From positions 64,711 to 128,710 of the forward strand of contig NZFO01000005.1 of NCBI GenBank assembly GCA_002690705.1: a stretch of 64,000 nt of DNA, read 5' to 3'. The translations under genes were made by a program, and so were the position numbers. The notes under the pieces are model-generated. The model made no database searches, was not told where the DNA came from, and saw nothing but the letters and a program-made list of their open reading frames with translations. Every line of letters starts with the position of its first letter. Position 1 is the stretch's first letter. Below, in pieces: positions 8,844 to 17,165 of this stretch. Origin of the DNA: Magnetovibrio sp. (GTDB lineage Bacteria; Pseudomonadota; Alphaproteobacteria; Rhodospirillales; Casp-alpha2).

Positions 8844-9241
8844 ATGACCCTGGTAAAATAGACACTTAAATATCACAGGTCTACCCGAGGTATTTTCATG
8901 TTAGCAGGTTTTGGTAGGTATTAAAATATACCTAGCTAAGAAGGCATACGGCATGAAGTCGATTTCTTTCTGGAGCCGTGAGGTTATTTGCATGCACAGG
9001 TGAACTAAATTAGTAAAAGATCCGTAAAGGCAAACAGACGATGATTCATTCAAACCGGGAACTTTGGGCGCACGAGGGCTACTGAGATTGGTCCATGTGT
9101 CAATAATCCGCTAAAAAGGTAGATGTGCTTATAATGGCGAGAGAAACAATTGTAGATTCAACCAAACTAGTACTAAGATAAGAACTTTAATGCGAGTAAT
9201 GGTTTTTCCGCGGAGATTTATAGTAAAAAACGGAGAGATAA
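8844..9241. other. 398-base spacer with a perfect inverted repeat
   Basis: The spacer between two co-directional genes contains the perfect 7-bp inverted repeat TAGGTAT (8915-8921) and ATACCTA (8928-8934) with a 6-base AT loop. It is not followed by a T-run, so it is either a weak hairpin or an operator-like palindrome. No coding remnant was recognised. Confidence 0.45.
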
Positions 9242-9811
9242 ATGCTACCCAGAACGTTGCGTTGTCTTACCCTGTTAGGTTTTCTTTTTTTTTGTGACGG
9301 GTCCATGGCAGCAAATAGCAAACAATTTGTAGCGCACGATTTTTCGTTCACTTCTATTGAGGGCGATCCACTATCGTTATCCTCATTTTCTGGGAAGGCT
9401 GTTCTGATCGTCAATACAGCGTCACAATGTGGCTTCACAAAACAGTACGCTGATCTTCAAGAATTATGGTCTCGTTATCGTACTAAGGGTTTTGTTGTTC
9501 TTGGCGTCCCGTCAAATGACTTCGGTGGACAGGAGCCTGGCAACGAACAATCAATCAGAGACTTTTGTGAGATTACTTTTGACGTGGATTTTCCAATGAC
9601 ATCCAAGGCAAGAGTCAAAGGGCCAAATGCGCATGCATTTTACAAGTGGGCCGAGGATAGTATGGGATTTACTGCAAAACCTAGGTGGAATTTTCACAAG
9701 TATCTGATTTTGCCCAACGGTAAGCTGGCTGATTGGTTCTCTAGCGCAACAAATCCCGTTTCCGGAAGAGTTGTAAAAGCGGTGGAAGCGGCGCTACCAA
9801 GCGACCTGTAA
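9242..9811 (+). CDS. exported glutathione peroxidase family protein
   Basis: A 189-residue thiol peroxidase of the GPx fold. An N-terminal hydrophobic signal (about 1-23) predicts export to the periplasm, which is less common than the cytoplasmic form. The active-site tetrad is visible: Cys63 (NTASQCGFT), Gln97 (NDFGGQEPG), Trp149 and Asn150 (PRWNFHKYL). A further cysteine at Cys109 could resolve the reaction, so thioredoxin-like reductants may be used rather than glutathione. The start ATG follows GGAGAG. The DUF3429 gene begins directly at its stop, so the two are probably cotranscribed. Confidence 0.92.
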   Translation: MLPRTLRCLTLLGFLFFCDGSMAANSKQFVAHDFSFTSIEGDPLSLSSFSGKAVLIVNTASQCGFTKQYADLQELWSRYRTKGFVVLGVPSNDFGGQEPGNEQSIRDFCEITFDVDFPMTSKARVKGPNAHAFYKWAEDSMGFTAKPRWNFHKYLILPNGKLADWFSSATNPVSGRVVKAVEAALPSDL

Positions 9812-10306
9812 GTGTCTTGGAAGATGAAAAAAACTCCCAAGGCCTCCGTATTGAAGGTGATCCCGAGAACTGCATTTTGGTTAGGGATTTGGGGTCTTTT
9901 GCCATTTGTAGCACTTGCTCTTACCATTAATTTTGGGTCACAGTCACAGCTTGTTTCCGCCACGTCGGCGCTTGTGGCATACGGAGCTGTTATTTTATCT
10001 TTTATTGGAGGCATAGACTGGGGTCGCAGTCTTTGCGGTGACTCTAAAATACCAAAGATAGAACAGTCTACGATGATGATAATTAGTAATATCCCTCCAC
10101 TTCTCGGTTGGGCATCTCTCTTGATCGGCGTTGATTGGGGGTTGTTTTTATTAATACTAGGTTTTGTGATCAAATTACTGATAGATTTTAAGTTAACTAG
10201 GCAAAAAATTTATTTACCTTGGTTTTTACAACTGCGTTGCGGGTTAACTATCGTTGTCGTCTTAATTTTATCAGTGGTCATACTTCTCAAAAATGAAATC
10301 TGGTAA
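9812..10306 (+). CDS. DUF3429 family membrane protein
   Basis: A 164-residue integral membrane protein with about five predicted spans. The LGIWGLLPF segment at the first span and YGAVILSFIGGIDWG at the second and third match the conserved pattern of DUF3429 proteins, whose function is unknown. It starts at GTG immediately after the peroxidase stop or at ATG 9824, and the first is shown. The tight junction suggests translational coupling with the peroxidase, hence a possible role under oxidative stress, but this is inference from position only. Confidence 0.75.
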   Translation: MSWKMKKTPKASVLKVIPRTAFWLGIWGLLPFVALALTINFGSQSQLVSATSALVAYGAVILSFIGGIDWGRSLCGDSKIPKIEQSTMMIISNIPPLLGWASLLIGVDWGLFLLILGFVIKLLIDFKLTRQKIYLPWFLQLRCGLTIVVVLILSVVILLKNEIW

Positions 10307-10816
10307 TCTAAAAGTTTACTTGGTTACGTGTGGCACAAAAATTTCTAGGATGCTCACGTTCACTCCTGTTTTAAAGAAAAAAATAGACGCGGATCGCCCT
10401 CTTTTTCGGTTGGGTGCTTACCGCGCTTTGTGTTCGCTGCATGCTTATCCGATAGTTGCTCGAGGCTTATACTGTCAAGTAGTACCGAACCTCACCCCGT
10501 GACAAGAGTGATAGAACTTCCGACATCTGGACAAAGCTCCGCTCGCCATTTTGAGTGATTATATCGGGCTTTTAGAGAGTTATGTTACTTGCATCTGATA
10601 ATAGATAGATCAGTGCAGTTATCTTCTCTTGTATGGTCACGATTAAGATTGGCAGGAAGATATCATTGGCAACCTCCCAATCCTTAAACACTGTGGGTTG
10701 ATAGTTGCCGCTTTAAAATTTTTTATAGGAAGCCATAATTTGATGTCTTCTGTTCACTCGGGTTGACGGGAGTATTCCCTAAAACCTGTCATCTAGATTT
10801 TTAAGGGTACAAGTGA
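10307..10816. other. 510-base spacer
   Basis: The spacer lies between the DUF3429 gene and the convergent TPR protein gene. A 69-codon frame at 10293-10502 overlaps the DUF3429 end but has no ribosome binding site or family resemblance and is probably spurious. I see no terminator stem with a T-run and no RNA gene. Confidence 0.45.
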
Positions 10817-12610
10817 TCAGACATCATCTGGTCTTGAATGTCGTTCTACAAAGTCTTTGAGAGCTGGCCTAAGTTGCGAAAATAAACCTGCCCAATCACC
10901 GGGGGTTGGTTGCCTAAATAAGCGAACAGTCGAGTACCATGGGCTATCTTGGCGGTCAGTCTGCCACAAAAAACCAGTGGGTCGCGACATAACTCCCCAT
11001 GCGGGTTTTGCAAGTGCTCCAGCAAGGTGGAGGACTGCCGTGTCAACGGTTATTATCAAGTCCATGGCCAAGATGGCATTGGCTGTATCGGCGAAATCCG
11101 AAAAATCGTTAGCTAAGTCAATTATCCCGTGATGCTCTGGCATGGAATCTAATTCGGCTTGGCTTGGACCAACTTGCAAACTGAAAAAGTTGATATTATC
11201 GATATTTAAAAGTGGTAGAAAATTTATTAGAGGACACGACCGCTTGTGGGCTTCTGCTCGAGAGGGACTGCCGGCCCATACTAGACCAACCTTTAACCGG
11301 CCTGGCTGACTAATTAGTGTGGATGGAACTATTGTGGCTGGTGCTGAGAGGTAGGGCGTTTCTGCAGGTATGGTCTCATTTAATTTAACGTTTATAAAAT
11401 TATCCTTTAGCACATGAGCTAAGCTCATCATGGGGCACGTAAGATCAATTTGCGGTGGGGCGTTGCCGTATTGAATTGTAGCATCAACTTCTGCGATTTC
11501 TTGGAATAAGCGTATTAACGGGGGGCGACACTCGACGATGATACGACCCATCAGCTTTTTGACGTGCGTTAGATATCGCGCAAACCGAATTGCATCTCCA
11601 AAGCCCTGCTCCGCGGTAATCAATAAGGTTTTACCTAGCTGGGGTTCCCCTTGCCAAGACGGAACACCAAAATCCCGAGCTTTATCGGTGAATGCAGGCG
11701 TCCGCCAGCGCCATTCATATTCCGCCCATCCTTCAGCCATTTCGCCTTTTTCAAGTAGGGCCAGAGAGAGGTTCCAATGCAGGTCTGCACTGTTAGGCTC
11801 AATTTCGATTGCGGCCCTAAGCGATTGGATGGCAGGTTCTATTTGTCCCATCATTTGAAGGGTGGCACCGCGATTACACTGTGCATCAACGTATCCGGGC
11901 CGAACAGTGAGGGATGCGTCATATGCCGCAATAGCGTCTTCGTAGCGGTCTAGCGCTTGGCGAGCATTTCCAAGATTGTATAGTTTTTCTGGATTACAGC
12001 TGTCCAGGGCTACAGCACGACTGTAATACGAATGTGCCTCCTCAAATTGTGCCACCTGCATTTTAATGTTTCCGAGATTAAAAAATGCATTCGAGTCTGC
12101 GGGGTCTAGCTTAAGAGCTTTTTCGAAGGCATGTTCGGCTTCGTTTTTATTGCCCAGCGCGAGTAATGCGTTACCCATATTGACGTGCGCAGCGCCAAGT
12201 TGGGGTGCGAGCGTCAAGGACTGTGTGCAGGCGGTAATTGCCTCGTTGTGACGGCCCTCGATATTTAATGCGCTCGCTAAATTATTCCACGTCTCCGCCT
12301 GCTCTGGCGCCAGAACTAAACCTTTTTGGAGAGCATCGATAGCCTCTGTTAATCGACCGACAGATTGAAGAGCATTTCCCATGTTGACGAAAGGTGCCGC
12401 GAATTCGGGGGCCAATGTACACGCGCGCTCCAATAATGTAAGTGCCGCATCAGTTTTCCCCGCTGTATTTAAGATAACGCCTAAAAGATTCAAAGCATCC
12501 ACTTGGTTTGGCTCTTCGATGAGAATTTCTTGATATAACTCTCCTGCATCAGCCAAGTTGCCGGCTTGGTGTAGCCCGACTGCTGCTCGGAGTTTCTGGT
12601 CAATGCTCAT
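10817..12610 (-). CDS. TPR-repeat protein with GT9/GT41-like glycosyltransferase domain
   Basis: A 597-residue protein. The first 290 or so residues are about eight tetratricopeptide repeats of 34 residues, recognisable by recurring A-x-x-NLGNA-x-x-x-x-G patterns. The C-terminal 280 residues form a GT-B-like domain with GKTLLITAEQGFGDAIRFARY and a late D-T-A-x-x-H-LAGALAKP element, typical of bacterial TPR proteins related to O-linked GlcNAc transferase and heptosyltransferases. Such proteins glycosylate surface or flagellar proteins. The acceptor is unknown. The flagellar fliN 1.4 kb away may be relevant but the two are not in one operon. ATG start, monocistronic. Confidence 0.85.
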   Translation of the reverse strand: MSIDQKLRAAVGLHQAGNLADAGELYQEILIEEPNQVDALNLLGVILNTAGKTDAALTLLERACTLAPEFAAPFVNMGNALQSVGRLTEAIDALQKGLVLAPEQAETWNNLASALNIEGRHNEAITACTQSLTLAPQLGAAHVNMGNALLALGNKNEAEHAFEKALKLDPADSNAFFNLGNIKMQVAQFEEAHSYYSRAVALDSCNPEKLYNLGNARQALDRYEDAIAAYDASLTVRPGYVDAQCNRGATLQMMGQIEPAIQSLRAAIEIEPNSADLHWNLSLALLEKGEMAEGWAEYEWRWRTPAFTDKARDFGVPSWQGEPQLGKTLLITAEQGFGDAIRFARYLTHVKKLMGRIIVECRPPLIRLFQEIAEVDATIQYGNAPPQIDLTCPMMSLAHVLKDNFINVKLNETIPAETPYLSAPATIVPSTLISQPGRLKVGLVWAGSPSRAEAHKRSCPLINFLPLLNIDNINFFSLQVGPSQAELDSMPEHHGIIDLANDFSDFADTANAILAMDLIITVDTAVLHLAGALAKPAWGVMSRPTGFLWQTDRQDSPWYSTVRLFRQPTPGDWAGLFSQLRPALKDFVERHSRPDDV

Positions 12611-13039
12611 GTGGGTGTTTGTTTTTCATGTATTGAGTAATTGTTTTTCTAAATGGGGGTGCTCGTAGTTAAATTGAAAATTAATTGCTTTGGTGAAATT
12701 AAATACCATAAAAGCTCTAAATACATGGGAGGCCTTGGGTAGGGGCTAATATCAGACCAAATACATACTTCCAACATTTTGAAATTTTTGGAATATGTTG
12801 AATAAAAAGTCACTCAGAGAATGCAGATTACCACCAACAATTCCATAAAGGTGATGAAAATGGAACCTAAAACAATCAAATGGTTGAAGAAAAATATCAA
12901 AAATCCACTGCTCCGGAGGAAAAAGCTTTTTTAAAAAATTTGTCTCTTTGATTGCCTCTTGCTGCGGGTCGTTTAAAATTTAAGTTGAGTGGGGTTATTG
13001 TTGGTTTTTCGCACTCAAGGGTTAGCGTAAGCGTAGATT
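12611..13039. other. divergent 429-base spacer
   Basis: The spacer holds the promoters of the divergent TPR and protease genes. A 24-codon frame at 12860-12934 would encode a very basic peptide (MEPKTIKWLKKNIKNPLLRR) behind an AGGTGA purine run. It is too short to call. The AT-rich inverted stretch around 12921-12937 could form a weak hairpin. Confidence 0.4.
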
Positions 13040-13783
13040 GTGGCATTATTTGATATATATGAGGTGCTTATTAGGGTGGGAACATCAAGAAGTTGGTTAG
13101 TTTTGATCTTAATTGCCGTTGCCATCGTTATAGTTATTTCAGTTGGTATATTTCTCTTAACTGGTTGGTACCCTGATGTAATTGAAAGGCGGGACAAACA
13201 AATTTTTTTAACACACAGTTTCCTTTGGATCGGATTGATTTGCGCCACTTCAATCTTTTACAAACGAATAACCTTTCTTCACTCAGTCAGATACGGGGGT
13301 GTATGGATTACAATTGGGATGGGTCTGGTGTTGGCTTATAGCTTTCGACACGAGATGCAGAGTGTTGGAGAGAGGTTATATGCAGAATTGGTTCCGCATG
13401 CAGCTATATCTCATGGTGACGTTGTGGTTGTTCGCGCTGGGATGAATGGCCATTTTCTTGTTGAGGCTGACGTTGACAACACTACTGTTAAATTTCTTGT
13501 CGATACTGGTGCGAGTGATGTCGTTCTCTCTCCCCGTGACGCCAAGCGGGTGGGAATTGATTTTAGCGCCTTAGATTTTAATAAGGTCTATCAAACAGCT
13601 AACGGTTCAGTTAAAGGCGCTCCTTTCACCATTGATCGATTAACAATCGGGTCACTGACAATCGAGGATGTAAGAGCGTCTGTAAATGGTGCTCATATGA
13701 ATCGGTCATTACTAGGCATGAGTTTTTTAGGGCGATTAACTGAATACCAAGTGCGGCATGGGAAGCTATTTCTACATCGCTGA
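13040..13783 (+). CDS. membrane-anchored retropepsin-like aspartic protease (TIGR02281 type)
   Basis: A 247-residue protein with three hydrophobic segments in its first half (about 19-41, 57-73 and 86-101) and a C-terminal clan AA protease domain facing the periplasm. The single catalytic motif is LVDTGASDVVLS with Asp155, and the GMSFLGRL element near the C-terminus matches the family. Proteins of this kind work as dimers, each chain giving one aspartate. TIGR02281 proteins usually carry only one N-terminal anchor, so the extra membrane segments are a small variation. The start is GTG with a poor ribosome binding site. The substrate is unknown. Confidence 0.85.
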   Translation: MALFDIYEVLIRVGTSRSWLVLILIAVAIVIVISVGIFLLTGWYPDVIERRDKQIFLTHSFLWIGLICATSIFYKRITFLHSVRYGGVWITIGMGLVLAYSFRHEMQSVGERLYAELVPHAAISHGDVVVVRAGMNGHFLVEADVDNTTVKFLVDTGASDVVLSPRDAKRVGIDFSALDFNKVYQTANGSVKGAPFTIDRLTIGSLTIEDVRASVNGAHMNRSLLGMSFLGRLTEYQVRHGKLFLHR

Positions 13784-13974
13784 AATGTTTTGTGATTAGA
13801 AAATTAGGTACCAACAACAAATTCTAACCAATATCTACCACCCCAAGTTTAATTGTTTCATTGCGCTAGCTTATGCGTTCGACGGAAACCGGTTATAGCA
13901 CGCCTCTAAATACTTCGAGAAGAGTATTCTCTCAGAAAACCGTCTAAAGACCACCAGTCATTGTTTAAGAAGTA

Positions 13975-14274
13975 TTAGCGGACACTGTTATCCGCCATCT
14001 TAATAATTTCATTAATACTTACGCCTAAATGGTCTTCGACCACGACTACCTCGCCGGTTGCTACTGCTCGATTATTAGCATGAATTTCAATGTCCTCATT
14101 TACTCCTCGATTAAGTTCCACAACGGCACCTCGACCAAGCTTCAGTATCTGGCTAATTGGCATCAAAGCTGTGCCTAGAACTGCTGTAATCTCGACCTGA
14201 ACATCAAGAACTGCCTCAAGTTCTGTGGTTAAACCGAGCGAGTCCCCAATTGTTTCTGGTATTTCGTCTGCCAT
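13975..14274 (-). CDS. fliN: flagellar motor switch protein FliN
   Basis: A 99-residue protein consisting of a single SpoA (surface presentation of antigens) domain. The LKLGRGAVVELNR and AVATGEVVVVEDHLGVSINEI segments are strongly FliN-like. FliN forms the lower C-ring of the flagellar motor with FliM and FliG, and binds CheY or the export ATPase complex. The start is supported by a run of six G seven bases upstream. No other flagellar gene lies within the window, which is unusual because fliN normally sits with fliM, fliG or fliF. Whether it belongs to a working flagellum or is a relic cannot be told here, but the frame is intact. Confidence 0.88.
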   Translation of the reverse strand: MADEIPETIGDSLGLTTELEAVLDVQVEITAVLGTALMPISQILKLGRGAVVELNRGVNEDIEIHANNRAVATGEVVVVEDHLGVSINEIIKMADNSVR

Positions 14275-14383
14275 GGACGAACCCCCCTTTTAGCTGTGAT
14301 CCAGTATTGATCTTAAAGAGTTAAACCGAGGTTAAGGATTTTTTTGAATATATCTCAGCTAAATTACGTAAATGATCTTAAGA

Positions 14384-15022
14384 TTAGTCATAGCGTAATG
14401 AAATTCTTAAGCAATCAAATACCTCAAGCAAGTGTGCGTCGAAAATGCCGCAGTTTTTTAGCATTTTTACGAGGTTAAGAGCATAATCCCAATTTGAACC
14501 GGAGATGCCTTTAGCTCTGGATATTAAATTTGCCGAATCACTGGGACAGAGGGCCCCAGCAAATTGAGGGTGTGTACGATCTGCTATGTAAGTGCGAGCA
14601 ATTACTAGGCTGTTATTCGCAAGATAAAGTGGTACGTTTGCAGGTCTGTAAGCATATCCGATCAACTCGCGCTTATCGAGGTAAGAAATGACATCTCTCA
14701 TGTCTTGGGTTTCGATGCGAAATGCGGAGCCTTGGCAGTTACCGCCTTGGTCAAGTCCAACAACTAAACCAGGACAAGTGCGAGTCCCGCGGTGATGATG
14801 TGAATAAATGCAAAAAGACCGATTAAACCCGTGAAGTAATGCCGGGCATTTTTCAATGTACCTAAACCCAGGATCCCACATCAGTGACCCGTACCCAAAA
14901 ATCCACTCAATATTCGGTTCTTCGAATAAAGCGCTTTTAAATTGAAGGCCTGTCGTAGCGCAAGCATTAAAAGACCTGACCAACTTTTGCTTTTTTTTAT
15001 GGAAGGCCAGACCGTTATTCAT
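14384..15022 (-). CDS. chaC: ChaC-like gamma-glutamylcyclotransferase
   Basis: A 212-residue cytoplasmic enzyme that cleaves glutathione to 5-oxoproline and Cys-Gly. The substrate-binding loop FGYGSLMWDPGF lies near residue 42-53 and the catalytic glutamate is probably the one in YLDKRELIGYAY. Both are hallmarks of the ChaC family. Its ATG overlaps the stop of the upstream isomerase gene by four bases (ATGA), so the two are translationally coupled. Because the partner belongs to the glutathione-dependent HCCA isomerase group, the pair may work together in glutathione-linked metabolism. Confidence 0.88.
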   Translation of the reverse strand: MNNGLAFHKKKQKLVRSFNACATTGLQFKSALFEEPNIEWIFGYGSLMWDPGFRYIEKCPALLHGFNRSFCIYSHHHRGTRTCPGLVVGLDQGGNCQGSAFRIETQDMRDVISYLDKRELIGYAYRPANVPLYLANNSLVIARTYIADRTHPQFAGALCPSDSANLISRAKGISGSNWDYALNLVKMLKNCGIFDAHLLEVFDCLRISLRYD

Positions 15023-15621
15023 GCTTTCTCAAGTGCCCGAGTAAGAAAATCCAGCCTATCCTGACCCCAAAATAGTTGATCTTCGAAAACGTAGGTTGGC
15101 GCGCCAAAAACGCCGATCTCAAGAGCCGTAGCAGAATTTTTTTGCCATAATTCTGCTATCTCTGGATTATTCTGTCCAGCAGTATACAACTTTGCTCCAT
15201 CAAACCCACATTCGTCCGCAACTGCGAGCATCGTTTCCTTGTCCGCGATGTCACGTTGTTCTCTCCAGACAGCACTCAAAAAGCCACTAACTAATGGACC
15301 GCAATCTAGACCACTTTGCTGTGCGGCAAGAACTATAGTTGCCGCTAATTTTTCATCAGTTGGAAAAAATGCTGGCTCTAGATTAATAGGAATGTCGAGA
15401 TAGTTGCTCCATCTAATTAATTCCTGCATTCTATTGTTCCGTCGCGAAGGTGCTCGTTTTGCGAGAGGCAAGCCCCCAGTTTTTGGAAATACCTCCCCTA
15501 AATTTATGGGTTTATAATTGATGGTCGCTCCAAACCGAGTCGCTATTTGGTTTAGGCGCTTGTCTCCAAAGTAAGTCCAGGGTGAGATTAAACATAGATA
15601 ATAATCAATAGACATGTTCAT
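15019..15621 (-). CDS. 2-hydroxychromene-2-carboxylate isomerase-like (DsbA-fold, kappa GST type)
   Basis: A protein of about 200 residues with a thioredoxin/DsbA fold whose active loop reads LISPWTYFGD, with Ser-Pro-Trp in place of a CxxC pair. The C-terminal GVFGAPTYVFEDQLFWGQDR is the cis-Pro and closing motif of HCCA isomerases, which use glutathione as cofactor in naphthalene and related aromatic degradation. The frame is open to a GTG at 15660. I chose the ATG at 15621 because GGAG stands nine bases upstream and the family starts close to the first strand. Many chromosomal members have no known substrate. Confidence 0.88.
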   Translation of the reverse strand: MNMSIDYYLCLISPWTYFGDKRLNQIATRFGATINYKPINLGEVFPKTGGLPLAKRAPSRRNNRMQELIRWSNYLDIPINLEPAFFPTDEKLAATIVLAAQQSGLDCGPLVSGFLSAVWREQRDIADKETMLAVADECGFDGAKLYTAGQNNPEIAELWQKNSATALEIGVFGAPTYVFEDQLFWGQDRLDFLTRALEKA

Positions 15622-15895
15622 GTGAATAAACTCCGAATTAGTAAAAAAACCACACCCCACCAGAAGTTTCAGGAAGAATTGGTGACAAATTTTTAAAAAA
15701 CTAACACAAATCTAAGAGATAATTAAACCGCGGCATAAACAAGATTAACCAGCTAAAAAAGTTTCTTAACGCATGGAATATATTAGTAAGAAGTACCTTC
15801 CCGCAAGTGAGTTCAATTCTAAAATAAGGATGGAATAAAAAAGAGAGGTACTGATTGGGAAAAGTGCGGTTTGAAATGGGGTAGGGCTGAGGATC

Positions 15896-16132
15896 ATGCT
15901 GCATGAACCGCTCGAGGATGAGTACATTTATGAGGTTTCTTTGTACAACAAGTTAGTGCGACCCTTCGTAAAGGAAAAGCACAGTCATGAAGATTTGAAC
16001 TATAGTTGGGCTGATACACAGCTGCATTATGTTGTCGGGGCTGACTAGGCCGCGGCTGAGCGTCTAGTACGTGAGCGCTATCTGGAATCGGCAGAGTTCA
16101 TTATTCTGGGTGTAAAGCGCACCTGTATTTGA
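15896..16132 (+). pseudogene. small coding relic interrupted by in-frame TAG
   Basis: From an ATG at 15896 the frame encodes an acidic protein-like sequence (EDEYIYEVSLYNKLVRPFVK and on) to a TAG at 16046-16048, then continues in the same frame with equally protein-like sequence (AAAERLVRERYLESAEFIIL) to a TGA at 16130-16132. Without the TAG it would be a 78-residue protein. The continuity of composition across the stop suggests a recent nonsense mutation, for example from GAG. The family is not recognised. It lies in the 580-base gap between the isomerase and SDR genes, and the rest of that gap shows nothing. Confidence 0.45.
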
Positions 16133-16203
16133 GACTATGGAGGTATCTATGGCCAGCAGGGCCTGAACAGAAATAGCAGTTCGCTTGCTTTTTGAATTTT
16201 AGA

Positions 16204-16947
16204 TTATGTCTCTGCCCCCCCGTTCACTTGTAAAAGCTGCCCATTTATGAACGCTCCTTTATCTGATGCCAACAGGCTCACTATACCTGTAATTTCATCT
16301 TCCGTTCCCGCTCTCCCAATTGGCACGCGCTTTGCCGTTTCAGCGATATGCGCCGTTGTGGCGGCATTATTGTGAGTACCAGTAATTGGGCCCGGCGATA
16401 TGATATTTGTTGTTATTCCGTCTGAGCCAAACTCTTTAGCGAGGGATTTTGTTAATCCCCATGCACCGTGTTTTGCGACAGAAACATGAGCCCTCCCATT
16501 GTATCCATGAATAGCATTCATGCCAGCAAAGTTAATAATTCGGCCCCAATTATTTGCGATCATCCCGGGTAACACGCCGCGCGCCAACCAGAAGGCAGCT
16601 TGCATGCCGACATTCAATACTCGATCCCACTCCTCTTCCTCCATCTCTAGAAACGGACTAGCAGGTCGAATTGCAGCATTGTTGACTAAAATATCAATAG
16701 AACCAAAATTTGCGATTCCAGAGCGGAGAATTTCATGGCACGCATTACGCTCGCCAACATCACCCATGGTGACGAGGCTATTGACACCAAAATCCCGCAC
16801 AGCGTCCGCTGTTTTTTTGCAGGCACCTGAGTTGGATGAGCCATTAATGATTACATTATAACCATCTTTTGCCAAAGCTAATGCACAAGCTTTACCAATG
16901 TTGCGGCCTGAGCCTGTAATCAAAGCCGTGCGTTTTCCATTCGTCAT
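16204..16947 (-). CDS. short-chain dehydrogenase/reductase family protein lacking catalytic Ser and Tyr
   Basis: A 247-residue Rossmann-fold protein of the FabG-like classical SDR group. The cofactor motif TGSGRNIG (11-18), the NNAA motif (89-92) and Asn112 are present, and the C-terminal FINGQLLQVNGG is typical. The catalytic positions are unusual. Where a Ser is expected there is Gly142 (INFAGMN), and the Tyr four residues before the retained Lys159 is Val155 (AHVSVAK). The protein should bind NAD(P) but may not catalyse normal carbonyl reduction. A very good ribosome binding site (AAGGAGG, five bases) and an undamaged frame argue that it is expressed. It is followed upstream by a co-directional acyl-CoA synthetase gene 218 bases away. 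Confidence 0.85.
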   Translation of the reverse strand: MTNGKRTALITGSGRNIGKACALALAKDGYNVIINGSSNSGACKKTADAVRDFGVNSLVTMGDVGERNACHEILRSGIANFGSIDILVNNAAIRPASPFLEMEEEEWDRVLNVGMQAAFWLARGVLPGMIANNWGRIINFAGMNAIHGYNGRAHVSVAKHGAWGLTKSLAKEFGSDGITTNIISPGPITGTHNNAATTAHIAETAKRVPIGRAGTEDEITGIVSLLASDKGAFINGQLLQVNGGAET

Positions 16948-17165
16948 AAAGCCTCCTTAAAAATCCAATTTTTTAGTTAGGTCCGCAATTAATGGAGACC
17001 GTAATTGTACGATTATTTTGTTTATGAACAATTTTAACCGCTGGGTACAGAAGACAATGGTCGATAACCACCTAAATGGTTGGAACTAAGCGAACGGGGT
17101 TCCGGATAGGGTAATAATTGAATAACATGGACGTTCAAATTCTGCTCCATTTAAATTAACTTTGC

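Noticed and set aside
10293-10502. 69-codon plus-strand frame after the DUF3429 gene
   Set aside because: It overlaps the upstream gene end, lacks a ribosome binding site and domain, and ends in an empty spacer.
13040-15022. A flagellar operon around fliN
   Set aside because: The neighbours are a protease and glutathione-related genes, and none has a flagellar signature.
15896-16132. Amber read-through or selenocysteine-like recoding
   Set aside because: TAG is used as the stop of several intact genes here, so TAG is a true terminator. Single lesions are better explained by mutation or sequencing error.
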